A stretch of 64,000 nucleotides of DNA from Marivita sp. (GCF_020055635.1 NZ_JAIPUT010000012.1:28186-92185), one strand, 5' to 3'. Numbered from the stretch's first letter, positions 17,499-27,082 are shown. The notes: generated from the letters alone by a model not told the origin. Made by a program: numbers and translations.

Positions 17499-18335
17499 AT
17501 GACAAAAACCGACATCATCATTCTGGGTGCCCAGAAATGTGCCACCACCTCCCTGTTCGACGTGATGACGCGTGCGCCCCGCATCGTCGGCGCATCGCCG
17601 AAGGAGCCGCATTATTTCAGCACCTGCGAAGACTGGCGCGACGGTCTGGACGACTATCACCGGATATATGCCGCGCAAGCCAATGCATTGCGGCTCGAAG
17701 CGTCCACAACCTACACGTTTTTCCCGCATCGCAAGCGTGGGCTCTGGCACGATCTGCATGCCTATAACCCGGCCCTTCGATTGATCTACGTCGTGCGAAA
17801 ACCCGTCGATCGGATCATGTCCCATTACAAGCATGTCGTCCGGCGGGGCTATTTCTCGGGCACGCTCGAGAAATTTGCGCTGAACAAACCGCAGGCCCTG
17901 TCGATTTCGCGCTACTACACGCAGATTCGTCCCTTCATCGAACGTTTTGGCCGCGAACAGGTCCTGCTGCTGCAATACGAGGACGTGATCTCGGGCCGCG
18001 CCAACCGCAAGGTTGCAGAGTTTGTCGGTCTCGACCCGGACGCCCTCGGATCAGAACCGGCGCTGTCGAATGAATCTGGCGCGGTTCGGCATCGCAGGTT
18101 TTCCGAAGACCGACCCGCCTGGAAACTGCTGAGCGCCGCCAGCCCGAAAACCGCCGAGCGGATCTCGCGTCGGTTGACCCGGTCCCCCCCGGCATCGCCC
18201 GATCTGAGCCCGGAGCTGCAGGGCGCGATCAACCACATGCTCGAACCGGACATCCGGGCTTTCGAAAAGCTGAGCGGCTTCGACCTTGGCCACTGGCGCT
18301 GTGTGACCATGCCACAGGCTGCGCGCACGGGATAG
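17499..18335 (+). CDS. Sulfotransferase
   Basis: A 278-residue sulfotransferase whose P-loop-like PAPS motif is close to the N-terminus (IIILGAQKCATTSLF, residues 6-20). The 3'-phosphate motif is VVRKPVDRIMSHY (98-110), and SPKEPHYFS is a substrate-side motif seen in heparan and carbohydrate sulfotransferases. The start is supported by GAGG a few bases upstream (GCGAGGGGCC-ATG). It lies between the divergent sulfotransferase and the ExoY-like gene, which favours a carbohydrate acceptor of the EPS pathway. Confidence 0.85.
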   Translation: MTKTDIIILGAQKCATTSLFDVMTRAPRIVGASPKEPHYFSTCEDWRDGLDDYHRIYAAQANALRLEASTTYTFFPHRKRGLWHDLHAYNPALRLIYVVRKPVDRIMSHYKHVVRRGYFSGTLEKFALNKPQALSISRYYTQIRPFIERFGREQVLLLQYEDVISGRANRKVAEFVGLDPDALGSEPALSNESGAVRHRRFSEDRPAWKLLSAASPKTAERISRRLTRSPPASPDLSPELQGAINHMLEPDIRAFEKLSGFDLGHWRCVTMPQAARTG

Positions 18336-18477
18336 CGGCGGAATTGCGTCGAAAAATGGACTTTTGCGAGAAAACTCATGCTTTTCCGGGAACTGATCCC
18401 CCATCGCACGGTTAGCTGCGAAACGGAGACAGGCATCACGCCGTCGGAATGTTTTCAGCACGACCGGGAGTATGGGC

Positions 18478-19275
18478 ATGAAGACCTTGAATCGGACCGA
18501 GAACGGTCCTTCGCAGTTCGCCAACATCGATCGCCTGCCCTTTGGCAGCGGGGTCTTTGATGCCGAGATCGCTGGAAGGGCCGCCGGGGTCGATTTTCCT
18601 GCGTCGACCCGTGATGGCGCGACCTGGCCACGGCATGCTGTCGACGATCACCGCATCCCGGACAATGACACGGTCCTTAAGCATGTTTTCGATCGGGTGT
18701 TCGCCGCCTTGGCCCTTGTCCTGCTGTCTCCGCTCTTTCTGATGGTGGTGCTGCTGATCCGCTTCACCGATCCGGGGCCGATCTTTTTCGCCCATGAACG
18801 CATCGGAAAGCGGGGGCAACGGTTCAAGTGCCTGAAGTTCCGGACGATGGCAGAAGACGGCGACGCCATCCTGGCCCAGCATCTGCGGAACAATCCCGAG
18901 GCCGCGGCTGAATGGAACAGCACGCGAAAGCTTCAGGATGATCCCCGCGTCACTCGCCTCGGCGATGCGCTGCGCCGCTCCAGCATCGACGAATTGCCGC
19001 AACTCTGGAACATCCTGGTCGGAGACATGAGCGTGGTCGGCCCGCGCCCCATTGTGGACGCCGAAATCCCGCATTACGGCAACGCGATCTTCGACTACCT
19101 GTCGGTACGTCCGGGCCTTACCGGCTTGTGGCAGGTCAGCGGACGCAGCGACGTCGGCTACGGCCAGCGTGTCCGGCTGGACACGGAATATGTGCGCACG
19201 CGGACGATCCTGAAGGACGCGGCGATCGTCCTGAAGACGATCAAGGTCGTCGCCTTCCGCGAAGGCAGCTGCTAG
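18478..19275 (+). CDS. Undecaprenyl-phosphate sugar-1-phosphate transferase (ExoY/WbaP-like)
   Basis: Initiating enzyme of exopolysaccharide assembly that moves a sugar-1-phosphate from its nucleotide to undecaprenyl phosphate at the inner membrane. The bacterial sugar transferase domain is complete. One membrane helix ([20 protein letters not shown]) is followed by [40 protein letters not shown] with the catalytic Asp-Glu pair, SVVGPRP and [15 protein letters not shown]. The size of about 265 residues matches ExoY without the extra WbaP membrane helices. ATG 18478 is chosen because GGGAG is 7 nt away, while ATG 18472 would leave only 1 nt. Galactose specificity, as in ExoY, is possible but not shown. 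Confidence 0.9.
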   Translation: MKTLNRTENGPSQFANIDRLPFGSGVFDAEIAGRAAGVDFPASTRDGATWPRHAVDDHRIPDNDTVLKHVFDRVFAALALVLLSPLFLMVVLLIRFTDPGPIFFAHERIGKRGQRFKCLKFRTMAEDGDAILAQHLRNNPEAAAEWNSTRKLQDDPRVTRLGDALRRSSIDELPQLWNILVGDMSVVGPRPIVDAEIPHYGNAIFDYLSVRPGLTGLWQVSGRSDVGYGQRVRLDTEYVRTRTILKDAAIVLKTIKVVAFREGSC

Positions 19276-19291
19276 CCCGACTGCGACCCAG

Positions 19292-20572
19292 CTAGATCTT
19301 GTTCACCCCGCACCACTCGGCGATGAACAGGGCCATCGCGACGGTGATCCGCTGCACCGAGGCGATGCTGACCCGTTCGTCGAAGCCGTGGATATTCTCG
19401 GAAATCGGACCGTAACACAGCGACGGAATGTCATTGTAAAGCCGGTACACCCGGCAATCTAGGTATCCCGGCGTGGTGAAGCTTTGCAGCGGCTGCCCGG
19501 TTGCGGCGCGATGGGCGCGCTCCAGAATGGCCTCGGCCTCGGACCCCGGTTCCTGCACATAGCCTTCGGCAAAGAACCCGTTGAACCGCACGACCGGCGG
19601 CGCGCTGCGCAGGTAGCCGTCCTGTTCCGCGAACTGCGCGATGCAGGCTTCGATCTCCCGCGCCGCGTCGGCGGCCCGGATGCCCGGATAAAGTGCGATG
19701 CGGCACTGGATCCGGCACCACGCCGGAACCGAAGACCCCCAGTCCCCGCCTTCGATCTTGCCGATATTGAGATTGATCGGATGGTCCAGATCCTCGAAAT
19801 GCCGATGGTCGTGCCGTTGCGCGTTCCATCTTTCCTCCAGACCACGCAATGCGCCGACCACCCGGTGCGCCGCGTCGATGGCATTGGCCCCCGCCCCCAT
19901 CTCGCGCACATGCACCGGCTTGCCCCGGACCTCGATCTCGAACCACAACGTGCCGACATTGGCACGGACCAGCATTTCCTCTTCCGGCTCGGGGATCAGC
20001 ACGGCATCGGCCGTGTGCCCCTTGAGAAAGGTCATCAAGGCGCCGTTGCCGGTGGATTCCTCCTCCACGACCGACTGGATCTCGACCCGCGCCGCCGGAG
20101 AAACCCCCGCCGCCTTCAGCGCATCCATCGCAAAGATCATCGCCGCGTGACCCGCCTTCATGTCGGCCCCGCCCCGCCCTGCAAGCCAGTCACCGTCGAT
20201 CCGTGGCTCGAAGGGCGGTGAGGTCCACATGTCGGCCGGGCCTGCGGGAACAACATCGGTATGCGATTGCAAGATCAGCGAGTTTCCCGAAACGCGTGTC
20301 GGAACATGCGTGCCGATGACGATCGGCGCGTCCGAATGCTCTTCACTGAACTTGCCGCCGCCTTCATGCGCCTCGATCTGTGCCCGGTCCATCTCGAACC
20401 GGGTCATCTCGTAGCCGCGCTGCTCGAGCGCGTCGTGGACGAACTGCTGCACCTCGTGTTCCTTGCCCCGCGTCGAGGCAAAGCGCATCAGCGCCTGCGT
20501 GAAGTCCAACTGCTCCGCGAACCGGTCCTGCACGGCCCGGCGAATGGCTTCGGTCTGGGTCTGATCCGGCAT
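19292..20572 (-). CDS. M20-family deacylase/peptidase (ArgE/DapE-like)
   Basis: A 426-residue zinc-dependent amidohydrolase. Metal ligands are visible in LQSHTDVVPAG and GRGGADMKAGHAAM, with the catalytic Glu pair in SVVEEESTGNG and a later ligand in YGPISENIHGFDERV. A dimerisation domain sits in the middle (VRANVGTLWFEIEVRGKPVH). It would hydrolyse an N-acyl or peptide bond of an amino-acid derivative; the natural substrate is not evident. The ATG at 20572 follows AGGA closely and starts the conserved part. The 41 codons upstream are an unsupported extension. It converges on the ExoY gene with 16 nt between stops. Confidence 0.8.
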   Translation of the reverse strand: MPDQTQTEAIRRAVQDRFAEQLDFTQALMRFASTRGKEHEVQQFVHDALEQRGYEMTRFEMDRAQIEAHEGGGKFSEEHSDAPIVIGTHVPTRVSGNSLILQSHTDVVPAGPADMWTSPPFEPRIDGDWLAGRGGADMKAGHAAMIFAMDALKAAGVSPAARVEIQSVVEEESTGNGALMTFLKGHTADAVLIPEPEEEMLVRANVGTLWFEIEVRGKPVHVREMGAGANAIDAAHRVVGALRGLEERWNAQRHDHRHFEDLDHPINLNIGKIEGGDWGSSVPAWCRIQCRIALYPGIRAADAAREIEACIAQFAEQDGYLRSAPPVVRFNGFFAEGYVQEPGSEAEAILERAHRAATGQPLQSFTTPGYLDCRVYRLYNDIPSLCYGPISENIHGFDERVSIASVQRITVAMALFIAEWCGVNKI

Positions 20573-20751
20573 CTGTCCTGTCCCGCTCCTGACTGTGACC
20601 GCCCGAACCGGCGGTGATTCCCCGGCCACTCTAGCGACAGCAGGCCCACTGTCATGTTTCTCGGGGCAAAACAGCCGGAAAAACCGATCGGGCAAAGGTG
20701 GGGACCATCAGAACACTGGGATCAATAAGAGAAATTTTTATTTTAATAACA

Positions 20752-20769
20752 ATGTCATAAATCTGTATT
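20752..20769 (+). promoter_or_regulatory. Upstream Pho-box-like site
   Basis: Heptamer ATGTCAT, 4-nt spacer AAAT, then CTGTATT. This is close to the PhoB consensus of CTGTCAT-type direct repeats spaced 11 bp apart. It lies in the AT-rich stretch 28 bp before the stronger site. Confidence 0.6.
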
Positions 20770-20797
20770 TCGCTGACAAGGGCATCCCCGGCGACGA

Positions 20798-20826
20798 CTG
20801 TCATCAAACTGTTACGCAACTGTCAC
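20798..20826 (+). promoter_or_regulatory. Pho box (PhoB binding site) of the pstS promoter
   Basis: Three direct heptamers, CTGTCAT (20798-20804), CTGTTAC (20809-20815) and CTGTCAC (20820-20826), are separated by the 4-nt spacers CAAA and GCAA. The 11-bp period matches PhoB dimer binding. Position about 90 bp before the pstS ATG fits activation under phosphate starvation. PhoB itself is encoded at the end of the operon. Confidence 0.88.
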
Positions 20827-20913
20827 AAAAGCATGGCGAAAGCTGACTAGATCCGGCGCCAACGGTCATCAGGGGGATGGCCGAGAGATGTCCAACCTCA
20901 AGGAGCTGACATT

Positions 20914-21951
20914 ATGTCCGTAAAACTCTCCGTATCGGCACTTGCCATTGCTGCCGTTTCCGCAACGGCTGCTGCAGCCCGCGACAACGTCCAGATCGCC
21001 GGCTCGTCCACGGTTCTGCCCTACGCCTCCATCGTCGCCGAAGCGTTCGGTGAAAACACCGACTTCCCGACACCGGTCGTGGAATCCGGCGGGTCGTCGT
21101 CCGGTCTCAAGCGCTTCTGCGAAGGCGTTGGCGAGAACACCATCGACATCGCGAACTCCTCGCGTCCGATCCGCGAAGCCGAAGTTGCTGCATGCGCCGA
21201 AAATGGCGTGACCGACATCATCGAAGTCCGCATCGGCTATGACGGCATCGTGTTCGCGTCGCAGCAGTCCGGCCCGGCGTTCGACGCCTTTGTCCCGTCC
21301 GACATCTACAACGCCATCGGCGCGAAGGTCATGAAGGACGGCGAACTGGTCGACAACGACTATCAGAACTGGGCCGAATTCAACGCCGATCTGCCGGATG
21401 CCGAAATCGCGATGTTCATTCCCGGCACCAAGCACGGCACACGCGAAGTGTTCGAAGAGCAGGTTCTGCTGGTCGGCTGTGAAGCCACTGGCGCAATGGA
21501 AGCGATGATCTCGGGCGGCATGTCCGAAGACGACGCGGAAGACGCCTGCCTCGACGTCCGTCAGGACGGCAAGTCGGTCGACATCGACGGCGACTACACC
21601 GAGACACTGGCTCGCATCGACGCCAACACCAACGGCATCGGCGTGTTTGGTCTGGCGTTCTACGAGAACAACCAGGACAAGCTGAAGGTCGCGACCATGT
21701 CCGGCGTCGAGCCGACAACCGAGACCATCGCGTCGGGTGAATACCCCGTGTCCCGCCCGCTGTTCTTCTACGTGAAGAAAGCCCATATCGGCGTGATCCC
21801 GGGCCTCAAGGACTACGCCCAGTTCTTCATCTCCGATGATCTGGCAGGCCCGAACGGCCCGCTCTCCAACTACGGCCTCGTGTCCGACCCCGAGTTGGCA
21901 AAGACACAGCAGATGGTCGCTGACGAAAAGGTCATGGGCGCAGACATGTAA
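20914..21951 (+). CDS. pstS: Phosphate ABC transporter substrate-binding protein PstS
   Basis: The periplasmic phosphate-binding protein, 345 residues, with a signal peptide (MSVKLSVSALAIAAVSATAA, cleaved near AAA-RDN). The mature start VQIAGSSTVLPYASIVAEAF and the ESGGSSSGLKRFCEG and IANSSRP loops are the phosphate-cradling regions of PstS-type proteins. It is the first gene of the pst-pho operon, behind two Pho boxes. A terminator-like hairpin right after it should make PstS more abundant than the membrane parts. Confidence 0.95.
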   Translation: MSVKLSVSALAIAAVSATAAAARDNVQIAGSSTVLPYASIVAEAFGENTDFPTPVVESGGSSSGLKRFCEGVGENTIDIANSSRPIREAEVAACAENGVTDIIEVRIGYDGIVFASQQSGPAFDAFVPSDIYNAIGAKVMKDGELVDNDYQNWAEFNADLPDAEIAMFIPGTKHGTREVFEEQVLLVGCEATGAMEAMISGGMSEDDAEDACLDVRQDGKSVDIDGDYTETLARIDANTNGIGVFGLAFYENNQDKLKVATMSGVEPTTETIASGEYPVSRPLFFYVKKAHIGVIPGLKDYAQFFISDDLAGPNGPLSNYGLVSDPELAKTQQMVADEKVMGADM

Positions 21952-21973
21952 TCGCCCGAAGACCTGATCTATC

Positions 21974-22005
21974 AGGAGGCGGCACACCACGCCGCCTCCT
22001 TTTTC
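21974..22005 (+). terminator. Intrinsic terminator/attenuator between pstS and pstC
   Basis: A perfect 10-bp stem, AGGAGGCGGC (21974-21983) with GCCGCCTCCT (21991-22000), a 7-nt loop ACACCAC, and TTTTCTT after it. It starts 22 nt downstream of the pstS stop. Partial read-through would give high PstS and lower transporter core. Confidence 0.88.
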
Positions 22006-22039
22006 TTCCGGAACAACCTCTGAACACCCTGGGGGCACC

Positions 22040-23512
22040 ATGCCGCTACTCTGGCTTTTCCTGATCGTCCTCGCGATTGCCGCTACGGCGTTTGTCCTTT
22101 CCCGGTCGCGCGTCCTTGCGATGTCGGGTCAGGACCGGCGCACCCTGCATTCCCTTCCGAATTACTATGGCAGCAATGCCGCAATGAAATCCGCGATCCC
22201 GGCCCTGTTGGTCTTGGTGATCTGGCTTCTGGCGCAGCCATTCTACGTCAACAACGCGGTCTCGGGCATGATCCCGGACTCGGCCATTGCCGACAGCTCG
22301 TCGCGCGGCCTCGTTCTGGCCGAAGTGCGCCGCGCAGCCGACGGTCTTGACCTCGCGGTCGCGCGTGGCGAGATGTCCGAAGACGAAGCGCGCAATCTCA
22401 GAACCGATTTCACCGATGTCACCACGCGGCTCGAGAACGCGGGGGCCATCGTCACGTCGCAGATCACGCAGCCGATCCTGCGCGCCGCGCAGCGGTTCCG
22501 GGTGATGAACACCATCGGGTCGCAGATCATGGCGGTGGTGGTTCTGCTGATCGCTCTGGCCGGCGCGTTTTGGGCGTTTCGCGAAACCGACCCGGTATTC
22601 CGCGCGCGCAACACTGTCGAACAGGGCATACGTGCGCTGCTCATCGCGGCGGCGTCGATTGCCATCCTGACCACGCTGGGCATCGTCCTGTCGCTGGTCT
22701 TCAACACCATCGAATTCTTCCGCCTCTACCCCGCGTCCGAGTTCTTTTTCGGCACCAACTGGGCGCCCAGCTTTTCGGGACGCGGTGGCGCATCCGATCT
22801 GGGCATTCTGCCGCTCTTGTGGGGCACGTTCTATATCTCCATCGTGGCGCTGATCGTGGCGGTGCCCATCGGGCTGTTCGCGGCGATCTACCTGTCGGAA
22901 TACGCCAGCCCCCGGGTCCGCGCCTTCGCCAAGCCGATGCTCGAAGTCCTCGCCGGCATCCCGACCATCGTCTACGGCCTCTTTGCGCTGCTGACGGTAG
23001 GTCCGCTGCTGGTCGAAGTCTTCGGCGACGACGGCCTCGGCTGGATGCAGTCCGGCACCGCCGTGATGACCGCCGGTCTTGTCATGGGCATCATGCTCAT
23101 TCCGTTCGTGTCCTCGCTGTCGGACGACATCATCAACGCGGTGCCGCAATCCATGCGCGACGGGTCATACGGGCTGGGGGCGACGCAATCGGAAACCATC
23201 CGCCAGGTCGTGCTTCCCGCCGCCCTGCCGGGCATTGTCGGAGCGATCCTGCTGGCCGCATCCCGCGCCATCGGGGAAACCATGATCGTGGTTCTGGGCG
23301 CCGGTGCCGCCGCCCGCCTGAGCCTCAACCCGTTCGAGGCGATGACAACCGTGACCGCCAAGATCGTGTCGCAGCTGACGGGCGACTCGGATTTCGCCTC
23401 ACCCGAAGCGCTGGTGGCCTTTGCCCTTGGCATGACGCTCTTCGTCATCACCCTCGGGCTGAATATCTTCGCGCTCTATATCGTGCGCAAATACCGGGAG
23501 CAGTACGAATGA
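22040..23512 (+). CDS. pstC: Phosphate ABC transporter permease PstC
   Basis: Inner-membrane permease of 490 residues. The N-terminal part has two extra hydrophobic helices and a soluble region (to about residue 190) beyond the E. coli length, as is common in alphaproteobacteria. The canonical core follows: ASDLGILPLLWGTFYISIVA, LSEYASPRVR and the EAA loop SYGLGATQSETIRQVVLPAALPG in outline. It forms the channel with PstA. Its stop overlaps the pstA start as ATGA. Confidence 0.93.
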   Translation: MPLLWLFLIVLAIAATAFVLSRSRVLAMSGQDRRTLHSLPNYYGSNAAMKSAIPALLVLVIWLLAQPFYVNNAVSGMIPDSAIADSSSRGLVLAEVRRAADGLDLAVARGEMSEDEARNLRTDFTDVTTRLENAGAIVTSQITQPILRAAQRFRVMNTIGSQIMAVVVLLIALAGAFWAFRETDPVFRARNTVEQGIRALLIAAASIAILTTLGIVLSLVFNTIEFFRLYPASEFFFGTNWAPSFSGRGGASDLGILPLLWGTFYISIVALIVAVPIGLFAAIYLSEYASPRVRAFAKPMLEVLAGIPTIVYGLFALLTVGPLLVEVFGDDGLGWMQSGTAVMTAGLVMGIMLIPFVSSLSDDIINAVPQSMRDGSYGLGATQSETIRQVVLPAALPGIVGAILLAASRAIGETMIVVLGAGAAARLSLNPFEAMTTVTAKIVSQLTGDSDFASPEALVAFALGMTLFVITLGLNIFALYIVRKYREQYE

Positions 23513-24831
23513 CCGACGCAAGCATGGACAGCGCCCCCGTCAAGGGACGTCTGACAACCGTCGACGCCCGCACCAGGAAACGCAACGCCGCCGAAAAGCG
23601 CTTCAAGGCCTACGGTCTGGTGGCGATCCTGATCGGCCTGTTCTTTCTGGTTGTCCTCGCCGTATCGATCCTGCGCTCGGGGCTTCCGGCCTTCACGCAG
23701 GCCGAGGTGCAGGTCGAATTCACCCTGACCCAAGAGGAGTTCGACGCCGCCGAAAGCCAGATGCTCAAGACCCGCGCCTATGAGGATCTCTTCATCGCAG
23801 CCCTGCAAGGCCAGCTTGAAGAGCGCGGGCTGGAGGTCGCTTTCGACCCGGCCGCCATCGAACGTCTGCTCGGCAAGACCGGCGGCACCATTCGCGAGTT
23901 CTTCCTCGAGAACCCGGACCGGATCGGCACGCCGGTGACGTTCGATCTGGCCGCATCGTCGCGTGTCGACGGATATTTCAAGGGCCGCGTCACCCGTGAC
24001 ACGGTGGTGGACAGCCGGTTCCTGATGGTCAGCGACCTTGATCTGGTGGATGCGCTGGCCGATGCGGGGATCATCACGTCCAGCTTCAACTGGAACTTCA
24101 TCACCGGATCGGATTCCGGCGTCGACAACCCCGGCGGCGCGGGCATCGGCGTATCGGTGATCGGGTCGTTCTTCATGATGCTGGTGGTGCTGGCCCTGTC
24201 GCTGCCCATCGGCGTGGCCGCATCGATCTATCTCGAGGAATTTGCACCGCAGAACTGGTTCACCGACCTGATCGAGGTGAACATCTCGAACCTTGCCGCC
24301 GTGCCGTCCATCGTGTTCGGCATCCTTGGCCTTGCGGTGTTCATCCAGTTCATGCACCTGCCGCAATCGGCACCTCTGGTCGGTGGCCTGGTGCTCACGC
24401 TGATGACCCTGCCGACGATCATCATCTCGACCCGCGCGTCGCTCAAATCCGTGCCGCCCTCGATCCGCGAAGCCGCACTGGGGGTCGGGGCCTCAAAGAT
24501 GCAGACCGTGTTCCACCACGTCCTGCCGCTGGCCGCGCCCGGCATCCTGACCGGCACCATCATCGGTCTGGCCCAGGCGCTTGGCGAAACCGCGCCGCTG
24601 CTGCTGATCGGCATGGTCGGTTTTATCGCCCGCGCCTATCCCGAAGGGGTTGTATCCGGCTTCATCGACCCCAACTCCGCGATGCCGGCACAGATCTACA
24701 CATGGGCCGCCCGCGCCGATGCGGGGTTCTACGAAAAAGCCTGGGGCGGGATCATCATCCTGCTCATCTTCCTGCTGACGATGAACATCATTGCCATCAT
24801 TCTGCGCCGTCGCTTCGAGCGCCGCTGGTAA
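23509..24831 (+). CDS. pstA: Phosphate ABC transporter permease PstA
   Basis: A 440-residue permease partner of PstC. It has an N-terminal helix (AILIGLFFLVVLAVSILRSG), a long periplasmic domain (about residues 60-215) absent from short PstA proteins, and then the transport core with LSLPIGVAASIYLEEFAPQN and the EAA motif EAALGVGASKMQTVFHHVLP. ATG 23509 overlaps the pstC stop by 4 nt. The open frame extends much further upstream inside pstC, but that part is a shadow. Confidence 0.93.
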   Translation: MTDASMDSAPVKGRLTTVDARTRKRNAAEKRFKAYGLVAILIGLFFLVVLAVSILRSGLPAFTQAEVQVEFTLTQEEFDAAESQMLKTRAYEDLFIAALQGQLEERGLEVAFDPAAIERLLGKTGGTIREFFLENPDRIGTPVTFDLAASSRVDGYFKGRVTRDTVVDSRFLMVSDLDLVDALADAGIITSSFNWNFITGSDSGVDNPGGAGIGVSVIGSFFMMLVVLALSLPIGVAASIYLEEFAPQNWFTDLIEVNISNLAAVPSIVFGILGLAVFIQFMHLPQSAPLVGGLVLTLMTLPTIIISTRASLKSVPPSIREAALGVGASKMQTVFHHVLPLAAPGILTGTIIGLAQALGETAPLLLIGMVGFIARAYPEGVVSGFIDPNSAMPAQIYTWAARADAGFYEKAWGGIIILLIFLLTMNIIAIILRRRFERRW

Positions 24832-24846
24832 CAAGGACCCTGCCTC

Positions 24847-25647
24847 ATGTACGATGCACCTCACTACACCACACAGGAGACGGCCGTGACTGACGTCAAA
24901 ATCAAAGCCAAGGACGTGCAGGTCTATTACGGCGAGAACCACGCGATCAAGGATGTGTCGGTCGAGATCGAGAACAACACCGTCACGGCCTTCATCGGCC
25001 CTTCGGGCTGTGGCAAGTCGACCTTTCTGCGCTGTATCAACCGGATGAACGACACCATCGACATCTGTCGCGTCGAGGGCGACATCCTGATCGACGGCGA
25101 TGACATCTACGACAAGCGCGTCGACCCGGTGCAGCTGCGTGCCAAGGTCGGCATGGTGTTCCAGAAGCCGAACCCGTTTCCCAAGTCGATCTACGACAAT
25201 GTCGCCTACGGCCCCAAGATCCACGGCATGGCCCGCAACAAGGCCGAGCTTGACGACATCGTCGAACGCGCCCTGCGCCGCGGCGCCATCTGGGACGAGG
25301 TCAAGGACCGGCTGCAGGCTCCCGGCACCGGCCTTTCGGGCGGGCAGCAACAGCGCCTCTGCATCGCGCGCGCCGTTGCGACCGAACCCGAAGTGCTGCT
25401 GATGGACGAGCCGTGCTCCGCGCTCGACCCGATCGCCACCGCGCAGGTCGAGGAACTGATCGACGAGCTGCGCCAGAACTACGCCGTGGTGATCGTGACC
25501 CACTCCATGCAGCAGGCCGCGCGGGTCAGCCAGAAGACCGCGTTTTTCCACCTCGGTTACCTCGTGGAATACGACGATACCTCCAAGATTTTCACAAACC
25601 CCGAAGACAGCCGCACCGAAAGCTACATCACCGGACGGATTGGATAA
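24847..25647 (+). CDS. pstB: Phosphate ABC transporter ATP-binding protein PstB
   Basis: A 266-residue ATPase energising phosphate uptake. Motifs are Walker [11 protein letters not shown], the [10 protein letters not shown] segment diagnostic of PstB, Q-loop [20 protein letters not shown], signature [14 protein letters not shown] and Walker [14 protein letters not shown]. Two starts are credible: ATG 24847, with a modest upstream AAGGA, and GTG 24886, with CAGGAGA five bases before it. The second gives [12 protein letters not shown], nearer the usual PstB N-terminus. The downstream phoU start overlaps or lies a few bases past its stop. Confidence 0.95.
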   Translation: MYDAPHYTTQETAVTDVKIKAKDVQVYYGENHAIKDVSVEIENNTVTAFIGPSGCGKSTFLRCINRMNDTIDICRVEGDILIDGDDIYDKRVDPVQLRAKVGMVFQKPNPFPKSIYDNVAYGPKIHGMARNKAELDDIVERALRRGAIWDEVKDRLQAPGTGLSGGQQQRLCIARAVATEPEVLLMDEPCSALDPIATAQVEELIDELRQNYAVVIVTHSMQQAARVSQKTAFFHLGYLVEYDDTSKIFTNPEDSRTESYITGRIG

Positions 25648-25651
25648 AACC

Positions 25652-26377
25652 GTGAATTCATCGCAACAGCATATCTCAAGCGCCTTCGACCGCGATCTCG
25701 AAGGGATTCAGGCGCGGATCATGAAGATGGGGGGCCTCGTCGAACAGGCCATCCTCGATGCAGCGCAAGCGCTGGAAACCCGCGATCAGGAACTGGCCGA
25801 CCAGGTCCGGAACAACGACAAGACGATCGACCAGCTCGAAGAGCTGCTCAACGAGGAGGCCGCCCGCGTGATCGCACTGCGCGCGCCCACCGCGGTCGAT
25901 CTGCGGGTGATCCTGTCGGTCATGCGGATCAGTGCCAACCTCGAACGCATCGGCGACCTGGCCAAGAACCTGGCCAAGCGCAACGCGATCCTGATGTCGA
26001 TGCCCTCGATCAACGGCGCCGCGTCGCAGCTGCGCCGCATGGCGCGCGACGTGCAGATCATGCTGAAGGATGCGCTCGACGCGTATATCCAGCGCGACGA
26101 AGCGCTGGCCCGCGACGTGATCGACCGCGACATCGACATCGACCAGATGTACAACACCCTCTTCCGCGAGTTCCTGACCTTCATGCTGGAAGACCCACGC
26201 AACATCACACCCTGCATGCACCTGCATTTCATCGCCAAGAACGTCGAACGCATGGGGGATCACGTCACGTCGATCGCCGAACAGGTGGTGTTCCTCGTGA
26301 CTGGCGACAAGCCCGAAGAGGCGCGCCAGAAAGAAGATGTCACCTCGTCCGATGCGCGCCTGTCGACGACGTCTTAA
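25652..26377 (+). CDS. phoU: Phosphate transport system regulator PhoU
   Basis: A roughly 240-residue all-helical protein made of two PhoU repeats. The conserved metal-binding helices are visible: AFDRDLEGIQARIMKMGGLV, RVILSVMRISANLERIGDLAKNLAKR in outline, and FIAKNVERMGDHVTSIAEQV in the second repeat. It links PstSCAB activity to PhoR and prevents excess uptake. GTG 25652 gives the family-like MNSSQQHISSAFDR; TTG 25640, overlapping the pstB stop, is the alternative. Confidence 0.93.
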   Translation: MNSSQQHISSAFDRDLEGIQARIMKMGGLVEQAILDAAQALETRDQELADQVRNNDKTIDQLEELLNEEAARVIALRAPTAVDLRVILSVMRISANLERIGDLAKNLAKRNAILMSMPSINGAASQLRRMARDVQIMLKDALDAYIQRDEALARDVIDRDIDIDQMYNTLFREFLTFMLEDPRNITPCMHLHFIAKNVERMGDHVTSIAEQVVFLVTGDKPEEARQKEDVTSSDARLSTTS

Positions 26378-26392
26378 ACCGGAACACAGACC

Positions 26393-27082
26393 ATGAATTC
26401 CGTCCAGCCCACCGTACTCATCGTGGAAGACGAACCGGCACAGCGCGAGGTGCTGGGCTACAATCTCGAAGCCGAGGGCTTCCGTGTCGCCACCGCCGAG
26501 AATGGCGAGGAGGCGCTGCTGCTCGTTGCCGAGGAACAGCCCGACATCATCGTTCTCGACTGGATGCTGCCCAACGTGTCGGGCATCGAAGTGTGCCGCC
26601 AGCTCAAGACGCGGCCCGACACGCGCAGCGTGCCGATCATCATGCTGTCGGCGCGTTCCGAAGAGGTGGACCGCGTGCGGGGGCTGGAGACAGGTGCGGA
26701 TGACTATGTCATCAAGCCCTATTCCGTGGTCGAGCTGATGGCGCGCGTGCGCGCGCAACTGCGCCGCACCCGCCCGGCCGCCGCCGGTCTGCGGCTGGAA
26801 TTCGACGATATCGTGCTGGATGCCGAAACCCACCGCGTCACGCGTGATGGAGCGGACATCAAGCTGGGCCCGACCGAGTTCCGCCTGCTGTCGACGCTGA
26901 TGGAAAAGCCCGGCCGTGTCTGGTCGCGCGAGCAATTGCTCGACCGGGTCTGGGGCCGTGACATCTATGTCGACACCCGGACGGTGGACGTCCATATCGG
27001 GCGTTTGCGCAAATCCCTGACCACAACCGGCGGTGCCGATCCGCTGCGCACCGTACGCGGGGCGGGATATTCGCTGGGCTGA
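26393..27082 (+). CDS. phoB: Phosphate regulon response regulator PhoB
   Basis: A 229-residue OmpR-type regulator. The receiver domain has acidic residues in [10 protein letters not shown], the phospho-acceptor Asp56 in [13 protein letters not shown] and a conserved Lys in [10 protein letters not shown]. The C-terminal winged helix includes [20 protein letters not shown] and [12 protein letters not shown]. It binds the Pho boxes in front of pstS, so the operon is self-amplifying. It lies 15 nt after phoU and converges on phoR. Confidence 0.95.
   Translation: MNSVQPTVLIVEDEPAQREVLGYNLEAEGFRVATAENGEEALLLVAEEQPDIIVLDWMLPNVSGIEVCRQLKTRPDTRSVPIIMLSARSEEVDRVRGLETGADDYVIKPYSVVELMARVRAQLRRTRPAAAGLRLEFDDIVLDAETHRVTRDGADIKLGPTEFRLLSTLMEKPGRVWSREQLLDRVWGRDIYVDTRTVDVHIGRLRKSLTTTGGADPLRTVRGAGYSLG

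Larger units (their letters stand above)
20573..20913. other. Upstream control region of the pst-pho operon
   Basis: About 340 bases between the M20 gene (minus) and pstS (plus). The right half turns clearly AT-rich around 20720-20770 and carries two Pho boxes, described separately. No gene is supported here. Confidence 0.7.
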
